This document shows positions 1 through 6,174 of a stretch of DNA of 15,845 bases, one piece after another. Position 1 is the first letter of the stretch; each line of letters begins with the position of its first letter. This DNA is from JANQRV01 sp964533785. Lineage in GTDB: Bacteria > Bacteroidota > Bacteroidia > Chitinophagales > Saprospiraceae. The translations under genes and the position numbers were made by a program. The stretch lies in the NCBI GenBank assembly GCA_964533785.1, contig CAZHNG010000143.1:1-15845 (forward strand), written 5' to 3'. The notes under the pieces were generated by a model that had not been told where the DNA came from, searched no databases, and saw nothing but the letters and a program-made list of their open reading frames with translations.

Positions 1-277
1 ATAATGAATATTTACTGAAAGTTTTGGGCGAATCATTTTGATGCGTTTGCCCTATTTTTTCCAGCCTTTCCAATAGGATTTCCCCCACAATTTCTATTTT
101 AGCAAAGTTTAACTCTAATTGACCGAGTGTTAAACTATCGCAAACACATAAAAAGCTATAAAACAACCTATTGCAAAAAGTGTTAAATCATTAAAATTGC
201 CAGACTACGAACTTTAACTATTCTTAACCAAAACTTAACATCGGCTAAACAACTGATAATCAACATTCCATTTCCTG

Positions 278-1303
278 ATGCAGCAACCAAATATCAATCC
301 CGATCTCCCCAATCATCCTGCTAAAAAACAACTCTCTCTGCAACAATACCTAGCGGGAATATACCATAACGATCGGGCCGTTATCGCGCGGGCCATTACC
401 CTTACCGAAAGCACTCACCCCAAACAAAAGGCTTTAGGACAACAGATCCTGGATCGTTGTTACCAAAAAAAGCAAGCAAGCATCAGAATAGGGATTACCG
501 GCTCTCCTGGTGTAGGCAAGAGTACGTTCATCGAAACCTTCGGCCTGCACCTTCTGCAAGAACAGCATAAAATTGCCATTTTAGCAATTGATCCTTCGAG
601 CAGTTTAACTTCCGGCAGTATTTTGGGGGATAAAACACGAATGCCTTTGCTTTCCAATCACCCCGATGCTTTTATCCGGCCTACTGCCGCAGGAAAGTCG
701 CTGGGCGGAGTAGCCAGGAACACCCGGCAAGCGATCACCATTTGTGAAGCCGCTGGTTACGATATTCTTATCATTGAAACAGTAGGAGTTGGCCAATCGG
801 AAACACTGGCCCATTCTATGGTCGATTTTTTCTTATTATTGATCGCACCCGGTGCCGGTGATGAGTTGCAGGGCATTAAAAGAGGGATCGTTGAAATGGC
901 GGATCTGATCGCCGTCAATAAGGCAGACGGAGATCGTATCCCTGCCGCTGAAAAGACAAAACGGGATTACCTCAATGCTTTACATTTGTTCCCAGCCAAA
1001 GAAAGTGGTTGCACAGTAAAAGCCATTACCTGTTCCGCAACGGAAAAAAAAGGTATTCCGGAAATTTGGACTGCTATTAAGGAGTACCAGGGATTCACTG
1101 AACAGAACGGCTATTTTCTGAAACGGAGAAAAGAACAGGCCATATTCTGGCTTCACGAGATCGTTACTGATACCCTCAAAAACAATTTCTACCAGGACGA
1201 AAAAGTCAAACAGCAAATAACAGGTATTGAACAACAGGTATTGTCAGGAAAGCTGCATCCGGTCTCCGCTGCCCGGCAATTGCTTGATTTGTTTTACAAG
1301 TAA
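278..1303 (+). CDS. meaB: MeaB/ArgK-family GTPase, methylmalonyl-CoA mutase chaperone
   Basis: This is a cytoplasmic SIMIBI-class P-loop GTPase of 341 aa, the usual length for the MeaB/ArgK family. Family members gate loading of adenosylcobalamin into methylmalonyl-CoA mutase and protect the enzyme from inactivation. Visible motifs are the P-loop GSPGVGKS at residues 75-82, the segment AIDPSSSLTSGSILGDKTRM near 104-122, IRPTAAGKSLGGVAR near 133-147, the Walker B/switch region IETVGVGQSE at 166-175, and the guanine-specificity motif NKAD at 214-217. All key residues are present. The ATG at 278 gives a normal N-terminal helical region before the G domain. No mutase gene is in the window, so the partner must be encoded elsewhere or just outside. 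Family assignment is firm; the mutase role is inferred from homologues. Confidence 0.95.
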   Translation: MQQPNINPDLPNHPAKKQLSLQQYLAGIYHNDRAVIARAITLTESTHPKQKALGQQILDRCYQKKQASIRIGITGSPGVGKSTFIETFGLHLLQEQHKIAILAIDPSSSLTSGSILGDKTRMPLLSNHPDAFIRPTAAGKSLGGVARNTRQAITICEAAGYDILIIETVGVGQSETLAHSMVDFFLLLIAPGAGDELQGIKRGIVEMADLIAVNKADGDRIPAAEKTKRDYLNALHLFPAKESGCTVKAITCSATEKKGIPEIWTAIKEYQGFTEQNGYFLKRRKEQAIFWLHEIVTDTLKNNFYQDEKVKQQITGIEQQVLSGKLHPVSAARQLLDLFYK

Positions 1304-1333
1304 GTCGCAGTGCAGTACTAATAGGTCGAAAAA

Positions 1334-1363
1334 TTGCTTACATTAACCGAAAAAATAAATCTT
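1334..1363 (+). promoter_or_regulatory. Weak candidate promoter for lemA
   Basis: TTG at 1334-1336 is followed after 19 bp by TAAATCTT at 1356-1363, a 4-of-6 match to the Bacteroidota -7 element TAnnTTTG at the expected -33/-7 spacing. It lies about 50 bp before the lemA start. The match is poor and the region is AT-rich, so this is only a suggestion. Confidence 0.2.
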
Positions 1364-1416
1364 TCCAAAGTGTTTTATTATTTCATTACCAAACAACAAA
1401 CAAAACAATTACATCG

Positions 1417-2007
1417 ATGAGATCATTATCCATTACCGTAGTTCTGCTTATTCTTGGACTGATTGTATTGATGAGTGGCTGCAACAATTACAATAAGTTT
1501 GTCAACCTGGACGAAGACGTAGAAAATGCCTGGAGTAAGGTACAGAGTGCCTACCAAAGACGGGCTGATTTAATCCCCAACCTGGTTAACACCGTAAAAG
1601 GCGTAGCGGATTTTGAACAGGAAACCCTTACGAACGTTATCGAGGCGAGGTCAAAAGCTACCAGCGTTAATATTGATGCGAATAATTTAACGCCCGAAGC
1701 CTTACAACAATTTCAACAAGCCCAATCACAGGTATCTTCAGCGCTTAGTCGTTTGTTGGTAACGGTGGAGCGCTATCCCGACCTGAAAGCCAACCAAAGT
1801 TTTCTGGAATTGCAAACTCAACTGGAAGGAACAGAGAACCGGATAAAGGTGGAACGCGATCGCTTTAACGATACCGCCACCACCTACAATAAGGCCATCC
1901 GGAGATTTCCCGCCAGCTTCTTTGCCACAATATTCGGTTTTGATCAAAAGGCACAGTTTGAAGCAGATCCGGGTGCTCAGAATGCGCCTACGGTTGATTT
2001 TAATTAG
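1417..2007 (+). CDS. lemA: LemA family lipoprotein
   Basis: This 196-aa LemA family protein starts with a short charged segment and a hydrophobic stretch (residues 5-20) ending in the lipobox-like MSGC, with Cys22 as probable lipidation site. Family hallmarks follow: NLDEDVENAWSKVQSAYQRRADLIPNLV..TVKG near residues 30-62, then ARSKA, and later YPDLKANQSF..LQ.QLEGTENRI..ERDRFND..T.YN near 130-170, with the closing FPASFFA..FGF. The fold is a bundle of long helices exposed outside the cytoplasmic membrane. The biochemical role of LemA proteins is not established; in many Bacteroidota they sit beside TPM-domain genes, as here. The ATG at 1417 is chosen because it directly precedes the signal sequence. 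Identification is very secure, function is not. Confidence 0.95.
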   Translation: MRSLSITVVLLILGLIVLMSGCNNYNKFVNLDEDVENAWSKVQSAYQRRADLIPNLVNTVKGVADFEQETLTNVIEARSKATSVNIDANNLTPEALQQFQQAQSQVSSALSRLLVTVERYPDLKANQSFLELQTQLEGTENRIKVERDRFNDTATTYNKAIRRFPASFFATIFGFDQKAQFEADPGAQNAPTVDFN

Positions 2008-2086
2008 AAAGAAGAAGCAAAAAAATAAATACGTAAGCGTTAATGGCATAAATCCTACATTTCAATTTTAGTAGGAAAAGCTTCAA

Positions 2087-2094
2087 TACATTTG
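2087..2094 (+). promoter_or_regulatory. -7 promoter element for the TPM gene pair
   Basis: TACATTTG is a perfect match to the Bacteroidota -7 consensus TAnnTTTG, about 87 bp upstream of the gene starting at 2182. No clear TTG is seen at the -33 position. The predicted leader of roughly 80 nt contains a 7-bp inverted repeat (TCGTTGA at 2111-2117, TCAACGA at 2150-2156). Confidence 0.4.
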
Positions 2095-2181
2095 AAAATA
2101 GAAAGAGCCGTCGTTGAATCCAGGTGTTTGCCTCCGCGAATACCTTGACTCAACGATGAGCTTAGACAGTTTTAGCAATTT

Positions 2182-2610
2182 ATGACAGACTTTTTCACCA
2201 AAGAGGAAGAACAACAGATCATCAAAGCCATTCGGGAGGCCGAACTCAATACTTCAGGAGAAATACGGGTACACTTAGAAAGCCATGCCCAGGCCAAGCC
2301 GCTGGTGAAAGCCGTGGAAGTCTTCGAAAGACTGGGTATGCACAAAACCAAAGCCAGGAATGGCGTATTGATCTACATTGCACCAGACCGAAAGGAATTT
2401 GCCATCCTTGGCGATAAAGGTATTAATGACGTCGTTCCTAAAGATTTCTGGAACACAGAGCGGGATATTTTACTTGCGCATTTCAAAAGACAGGAATATA
2501 CGGAGGGGGTTTGCATCGTCATTCAACAAATCGGGGAAAAACTGAAAGCTTTCTTCCCCTACCAATCGGACGATAAGAATGAACTGCCGGATGAAATATC
2601 TTATGGGTAA
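2182..2610 (+). CDS. TPM-domain protein without signal peptide
   Basis: This 142-aa protein consists of little more than one TPM domain (TLP18.3/Psb32/MOLO-1 family). Seen in the sequence are the N-terminal FFTKEEEQQIIKAIREAE helix, the strand SGEIRVHLE, TKARNGVLIYIAPDRKEFAILGDKGI in the middle, and the C-terminal FKRQEYTEGVCIVIQQIGEKL helix. It has no signal peptide or membrane segment, so the domain is probably cytoplasmic or attached to the inner face of the membrane. The start at 2182 is the first ATG in frame and fits the domain boundary. It is followed directly by a second TPM gene whose likely start (2627) lies 17 bp beyond this stop, so the two are probably co-transcribed. LemA-TPM-TPM clusters are common in Bacteroidota; molecular function is unknown. 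Confidence 0.88.
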   Translation: MTDFFTKEEEQQIIKAIREAELNTSGEIRVHLESHAQAKPLVKAVEVFERLGMHKTKARNGVLIYIAPDRKEFAILGDKGINDVVPKDFWNTERDILLAHFKRQEYTEGVCIVIQQIGEKLKAFFPYQSDDKNELPDEISYG

Positions 2611-2626
2611 ATTTTTTAAAATCGAT

Positions 2627-3427
2627 ATGACGAAATACATAGTAACAGGACTGCTATTGTTCACCAGCCTTTTAGCATGGGCACAAAAACAGGTACCCGA
2701 ACCATCCAATGTTTTGGTAAATGACTACGCCAACATGCTTAGTCGTGATGAAGTAGCACGCCTGGATCGGAAATTGACGGAATACGCAAGAGCCACTTCT
2801 ACTCAAATCGTGATCGTTACCGAAGAGTCCTTGGAGGGCGAAGATCCTTTTGATTACACCCTCAGACTGGTGGAAGAATGGGGTATCGGAACCGCCGAAA
2901 ATGATAACGGTGTTTTACTTTACGTAGCCGAGCAGGACAGGCAGTTGAGGATCCAAACCGGATACGGTGCGGAAGTTTTTCTTACGGATGCCATGGCCAG
3001 ACGTATTATAGAAAACATTATTAAGCCTGCCTTTCGAGTCGGCCGCTACTACGATGGTCTCCACGAAGCTACTAATATCATCATGGATCTGGGCCGCGGA
3101 GAATATACAGGTGAAGAGTGGGAAAAACAGAACTCCAAAGGAGGCATTCCATTATTACTCATTTTATTAGTTTTATTTTTCATCATTATTTTCCTATCAA
3201 ACCTTAGTAGCGACGATGATGATGACGATGACGGTGGGTACTACCGCGGTGGGCGTTATGACATGGATCGCCGCCGCAGGAGAGGTGGCGGCTGGATATT
3301 TTTCCCGGGCGGTGGCTGGACGACCGGCGGTGGCGGTGGCTTCGACGGTGGTGGATTTGGTGGCGGTGGCTTCGGTGGCTTTGGCGGGGGCGGTTTCGGC
3401 GGTGGTGGTGCCGGGGGTAGTTGGTAA
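2627..3427 (+). CDS. Secreted TPM-domain protein with acidic/Gly-rich tail (YgcG-like)
   Basis: Read from the ATG at 2627 this is a 266-aa envelope protein. Residues 1-20 form a signal peptide (MTKYIVTGLLLFTSLLAWAQ). The TPM domain spans about 28-155, with VNDYANMLSRDE, TQIVIVTEE, NGVLLYVAEQDRQLRIQTGYG and a final helix near FRVGRYYDGL. A membrane segment occupies about 173-192 (IPLLLILLVLFFIIIFLSNL). A run of seven aspartates (196-202), an Arg-rich patch (RRRRR, 215-219) and a tail of Gly/Phe repeats to the C-terminus follow. The TPM domain is thus outside, with the tail on the other side of the membrane. An ATG at 2579 in the same frame would add 16 residues, overlap the upstream gene and spoil the signal peptide, so 2627 is preferred. 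The layout matches YgcG-like TPM proteins; function is unknown. Confidence 0.9.
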   Translation: MTKYIVTGLLLFTSLLAWAQKQVPEPSNVLVNDYANMLSRDEVARLDRKLTEYARATSTQIVIVTEESLEGEDPFDYTLRLVEEWGIGTAENDNGVLLYVAEQDRQLRIQTGYGAEVFLTDAMARRIIENIIKPAFRVGRYYDGLHEATNIIMDLGRGEYTGEEWEKQNSKGGIPLLLILLVLFFIIIFLSNLSSDDDDDDDGGYYRGGRYDMDRRRRRGGGWIFFPGGGWTTGGGGGFDGGGFGGGGFGGFGGGGFGGGGAGGSW

Positions 3428-3513
3428 TGGAAAAATTAGCGGATGATCGATCTAAATTTCAGGCAGCTTGACATTAAATAAACGTTAATTCCTCCTTTTT
3501 CACCCCAACTGAT

Positions 3514-3521
3514 TAGATTTG
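3514..3521 (+). promoter_or_regulatory. -7 promoter element for the OstA-like gene
   Basis: TAGATTTG is a perfect match to the Bacteroidota -7 consensus TAnnTTTG, 34 bp before the ATG at 3556. Transcription would start near 3526. No clear -33 TTG is seen at the usual distance. Confidence 0.5.
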
Positions 3522-3555
3522 CAATCGTTTTGTTGATTGAAACAACTTCGATTGC
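3521..3555 (+). promoter_or_regulatory. Two-tier inverted repeat between promoter and start codon
   Basis: GCAATCG (3521-3527) pairs with CGATTGC (3549-3555). Inside it TTGTT (3530-3534) pairs with AACAA (3541-3545). The outer right arm ends at the base before the ATG at 3556, and the left arm begins on the last base of the -7 box. It could be an operator over the transcription start, or a stem at the ribosome entry site. Confidence 0.45.
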
Positions 3556-5463
3556 ATGAAAAAGTTAAAGGTCAGTTGGTCTATTCTTTTGCTTTTGCTG
3601 CCGTTCTGCGGAGTGGCGCAAGGGGTCGTACAGGATACTACCGAAAAACAAGAGATCGAAGTTGATCACGCTGATTTTCTGGAATTTCAACAAATGGACA
3701 CTTCTACCATCCAAAAATTGGTGGGACACGTTGAGTTAAGTCAGGATAGCGTTTTTATGTACTGCGACTCCGCAACGATCAAAAATCGCATCGACCTGGT
3801 CGCTAAGGGACAGGTGGTTATCCAACAAAATGATACGTTAAATGTATTTTCCGATTCCCTGATCTACGACGGTGCTAAGAGAGTGGCCGACCTTTACGGA
3901 GACGTTGTCTTAGTCAATGGCGAACAACAATTGTTTACGAAACAATTGAACTACGACCTTAATACCAAAATCGCCACGTACACTACCAAGTCGACCTTAA
4001 CCAATGGCAGTTCACAATTGACTAGTAAGCGGGGTTATTATTATGTGAATGAAAAAGCAGCCTATTTCAAAGACAGCGTCATCGTCGTCGATACCAATTT
4101 CACGCTCAAGGCCGATACCCTCAAGTTTAATACAGCATCAAAAGTAGTCGAATTCCTGGGGCCTACCCTGATCAAGAACGACAGTATTAAGGTTTATTGC
4201 GAAAGTGGATATTATGATACGGAAAATAACGTAGCGGAATTTACCGAAAATGCCCAATTCGAAAAAAATGGCCAACAGGCACAGGCAGCAATCATCCGCT
4301 ACGATGGTTCAAACAAAGAATACCTGCTCATTGGGGATGCTCAATTCCGGGAAGGCACACAGCAAGCAACTGCGGATACCATTCGCCATGATGAAGCCGC
4401 TGATGTCACCTACCTGATCGGCAATGCAAAATTTCAAGATGGCGAACAGAACATCGATGCCCAGACGATCGTTTACGACGCTAAAACAGAAACGTATTCT
4501 ACCAAAGGAAGATCCAGGATCAGCAACCCTCCCCAGATACTGGAAGCCGACCAAGTGGATTTCGTTGAAGCGACCGGCTTGGGCCTGGCCATAGGCAATG
4601 TCATCTGGCAGGATACCGCCTCGCAAGTGACCATTATCTGCGACAATGCCGACATCAACCAAAACACCAACTACCTAAAAGCCAGCGGAGGGCCCAAGGG
4701 GCGGCCATTGTTTATTTCCCTTATCGATGAAGATTCCTTGTTCATGGCGGCCGATACTTTAATGTCGCTTACCATCGATTCCACGAGCTCCGATAGCAGC
4801 CGTCTGCTGATCGGATACTACGACGTACGCATCTATAAGAGCAACCTGCAGGCCATTTGCGATTCGTTGGTCTACAATACCCAGGATTCTTTATTTTTCT
4901 TTTACGACGATCCCATCATGTGGTCGGATACTTCCCAGTTTTCCGCAGATACGATGACGATGCAACTGGCCAACAACACTATTGATCGCATCTTTTTGCG
5001 TGACAACGGATTGATCGTAAATTCTCCCGATGAATTTTTCTTCAACCAGATCCAGGGAAAAGACATCACCGCCATTTTCGATGGTGAAAACCTGCGCAGA
5101 ATGGATGTTGAGGGCAATGCAGAATCCGTTTATTATGCACTGGACGATGATAAAGCCTACGTGGGGGTCAATAAGACCATTTGTAGTGAAATGATCCTCT
5201 ATTTTGGTAATAATCAAGTCGATAGGATCAAGTTTTTTGAACAACCACAAGGAAATTTCTATCCCATGCAAGATGCGGACCACGAAGCGATGAAGCTCGA
5301 AGGATTCTACTGGGAAACCACACGCCGGCCTATGCAGGTAGAAGACCTGTTTATGCACCGACCCACTACGGTACCTACTCCTCTTCCCGAACCTATCGAA
5401 CCAATAGGGAAAGCATCTCCCGCATTAAAATCCCTTCCAGAAAAAGCCAAGAATAAATTCTAA
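3556..5463 (+). CDS. OstA/LptA-like lipopolysaccharide-transport family protein
   Basis: This 635-aa exported protein has a signal peptide (MKKLKVSWSILLLLLPFCGVAQG) and a body built from repeated short beta-strand units of the OstA/LptA type. Examples are LVGHVELSQDSVFMYCDSATI, KGQVVIQQNDTLNVFSDSL, LYGDVVLVNGEQQ, FLGPTLIKNDSIKVYCESG and LIGDAQFREGTQQATADTI. The repeats recur to about residue 560, giving an elongated beta-jelly-roll far longer than classical LptA (about 185 aa). LptA and the LptD N-terminal domain form the periplasmic bridge carrying lipopolysaccharide to the outer membrane. The long OstA-like protein of Bacteroidota is presumed to do related work but lacks an LptD-type barrel here. 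The Pro-rich end (TTVPTPLPEPIEPIG) is probably disordered. A perfect -7 element and an inverted repeat precede it. The family call is firm; the exact role is inferred. Confidence 0.88.
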   Translation: MKKLKVSWSILLLLLPFCGVAQGVVQDTTEKQEIEVDHADFLEFQQMDTSTIQKLVGHVELSQDSVFMYCDSATIKNRIDLVAKGQVVIQQNDTLNVFSDSLIYDGAKRVADLYGDVVLVNGEQQLFTKQLNYDLNTKIATYTTKSTLTNGSSQLTSKRGYYYVNEKAAYFKDSVIVVDTNFTLKADTLKFNTASKVVEFLGPTLIKNDSIKVYCESGYYDTENNVAEFTENAQFEKNGQQAQAAIIRYDGSNKEYLLIGDAQFREGTQQATADTIRHDEAADVTYLIGNAKFQDGEQNIDAQTIVYDAKTETYSTKGRSRISNPPQILEADQVDFVEATGLGLAIGNVIWQDTASQVTIICDNADINQNTNYLKASGGPKGRPLFISLIDEDSLFMAADTLMSLTIDSTSSDSSRLLIGYYDVRIYKSNLQAICDSLVYNTQDSLFFFYDDPIMWSDTSQFSADTMTMQLANNTIDRIFLRDNGLIVNSPDEFFFNQIQGKDITAIFDGENLRRMDVEGNAESVYYALDDDKAYVGVNKTICSEMILYFGNNQVDRIKFFEQPQGNFYPMQDADHEAMKLEGFYWETTRRPMQVEDLFMHRPTTVPTPLPEPIEPIGKASPALKSLPEKAKNKF

Positions 5464-5515
5464 ACAATTCTTCGAAGATTTTCTTTTGTTGTTGAGTTTT
5501 TTAATCAACAACAAA

Positions 5516-5740
5516 GTGAAAAATTCCAAGCAATATAACCGTCGTTTTTGGGGTCTGGTCCTCCTCCTCGTTGTTTTTGTCTCCTTAGTCATACTAGCCA
5601 ATACCCTCACCACTTATATTTTTATCCGGGATGCCAATAAGATGTTCATTGAAGGAGAATGGCGGGAAGTTGCTCCTGAATTGACTGATAGTTCCAGGGT
5701 GGATTCGGCAGCCGTCGATATTGATGCGAACATACAATAA
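5516..5740 (+). CDS. Small single-pass membrane protein, hypothetical
   Basis: This small reading frame follows the OstA-like gene in the same direction. No ATG suits the start. A GTG at 5516 gives 74 residues (VKNSKQYNRRFWG...); TTG codons at 5486, 5489 and 5492 would give up to 84, beginning 22 bp after the previous stop. The protein has a basic N-terminus, one hydrophobic helix (LVLLLVVFVSLVILANTLTT) and an acidic tail (REVAPELTDSSRVDSAAVDIDANIQ) predicted to face the periplasm by the positive-inside rule. I do not recognise a family. The clean charge pattern and tight spacing favour a real gene in an operon with the OstA-like gene. It ends just before a block of palindromic repeats. Confidence 0.55.
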   Translation: MKNSKQYNRRFWGLVLLLVVFVSLVILANTLTTYIFIRDANKMFIEGEWREVAPELTDSSRVDSAAVDIDANIQ

Positions 5741-5776
5741 CGGTTAATCAAAACGGCGGTTGGCGAGTTTCGCATC

Positions 5777-5878
5777 GAGATGTTCCGCCACGTAGGGCCC
5801 GTATGGGCTGCAAGTGCGGAATCGTGAGCAGCAGTGTTAAAAAGTAAGGAAGCTGCTCCAAGCAGCGTCCTTACTTTT
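5777..5878 (+). repeat. Composite palindromic element, left copy
   Basis: A 48-bp head (5777-5824, with core TTCCGCCAC, TAGGGCCCGTATGGGC, GCAAGTG, GGAATCG) is followed after 14 bp by a hairpin. The hairpin has outer arms AAAAGTAAGGA (5840-5850) and TCCTTACTTTT (5868-5878), an a/g mismatch, inner arms GCTGCT and AGCAGC, and loop CCA. The same head-spacer-hairpin plan recurs in opposite orientation at 10103-10216, with 43 of 48 head bases identical and a spacer of 13 bp. Confidence 0.85.
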
Positions 5879-5881
5879 ACC

Positions 5882-5952
5882 TGAGACATTAAGTTAAGTA
5901 AGGCGGTTACTGGAAGTAACTGCCTTACAGCGCTGCTCTTATTTCTTCTGGT
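5882..5952 (+). repeat. Direct repeat B, left copy, containing a hairpin
   Basis: The hairpin at 5898-5928 pairs GTAAGGC with GCCTTAC and GTTACT with AGTAAC around loop GGA, with one g/t mismatch. The segment 5894-5952 is identical at 57 of 59 positions (two C/T changes) to 7626-7684. The similarity extends a little further left to TGARACATTAAG, where this copy carries an extra TTAAG. Together with the right copy it brackets the ATPase gene. Confidence 0.85.
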
Positions 5953-5982
5953 ATCCTCCGATAATTTCTGCGTTGCAGCTAT

Positions 5983-6022
5983 CTGCATGACGATTCCGCA
6001 CTGCTGTGGAATCGTCATGCAG
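5983..6022 (+). repeat. Long hairpin C
   Basis: CTGCATGACGATTCC (5983-5997) pairs perfectly with GGAATCGTCATGCAG (6008-6022). Three more pairs, including one G/T, are possible in the 10-nt centre. Part of it (ACGATTCCGCACT, 5990-6002) is the reverse complement of AGTGCGGAATCGT at 5813-5825 in the composite element, so the two blocks are related. Confidence 0.8.
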
Positions 6023-6064
6023 CGCCTTACTTTTCACCTTGTAAATTACCAATCACCATTAAAA

Positions 6065-6152
6065 TTTACCCCCTCTTTGCTACAAAAAATAAATTATTTT
6101 ACCCTATCTTTATTACAAATATGGGTAAAATTTACCCTATCTTTATTACAAA
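6065..6152 (+). promoter_or_regulatory. Three iterated 22-bp motifs at 33-bp period upstream of the ATPase
   Basis: Copies begin at 6065, 6098 and 6131, exactly 33 bp apart. They share TTTACCC.(T/A)TCTTT and end in TACAAA. The second and third contain TATCTTTA, one base off the TAnnTTTG -7 element, with a start predicted near 6117 or 6150. Between them GGGTAAA (6123-6129) and TTTACCC (6131-6137) form a 15-bp palindrome. The array looks like promoter plus operator, possibly for autoregulation. It is also in frame with the ATPase, so it could encode an N-terminal repeat if translation began upstream. Confidence 0.6.
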
Positions 6153-6174
6153 ACAAGCTAAAACAAATGATTAA
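6121..6174 (+). CDS. Possible 17-codon leader peptide overlapping the ATPase start
   Basis: ATG at 6121 opens a frame encoding MGKIYPIFITKQAKTND and ends at TAA 6172-6174, overlapping the ATPase ATG at 6167 by eight bases. The overlap would allow translational coupling. It uses the third motif copy as coding sequence, so it may exist by chance. Confidence 0.2.
   Translation: MGKIYPIFITKQAKTND

Larger units (their letters stand above)
5741..6166. other. Palindrome-rich intergenic block left of the ATPase gene
   Basis: No convincing gene lies in this 426-bp stretch. In order it holds a composite palindromic element (5777-5878), a second hairpin with its 3' flank (5882-5952), a third long hairpin (5983-6022), and three 33-bp-spaced copies of a promoter-proximal motif (6065-6152) leading into the ATPase start. 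Reading frames crossing it on both strands run through the palindromes and are judged spurious. Confidence 0.8.

Noticed and set aside
2579..2626. Earlier ATG for the second TPM protein
   Set aside because: It overlaps the preceding gene by 32 bp and puts extra charged residues before a clean signal peptide that starts at 2627.
3216..3446. 76-codon frame over the Gly-rich tail
   Set aside because: This is a shadow of the Asp/Gly codon runs in the TPM gene.
5614..6018. 134-codon minus-strand frame
   Set aside because: It overlaps the small membrane gene and translates the palindromic element (LAAHTGPTWRN). The like peptide at 10180-10217 reflects the shared DNA repeat, not a protein family.
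6065..6152. CRISPR-like array
   Set aside because: There are only three 22-bp units with 11-bp AT-rich gaps that are too short for spacers, and no cas genes are present.
5987..6166. Upstream ATG extending the ATPase by 60 residues
   Set aside because: The ATG lies inside hairpin C and the extension is made of translated promoter-like repeats. The domain begins at the ATG at 6167.
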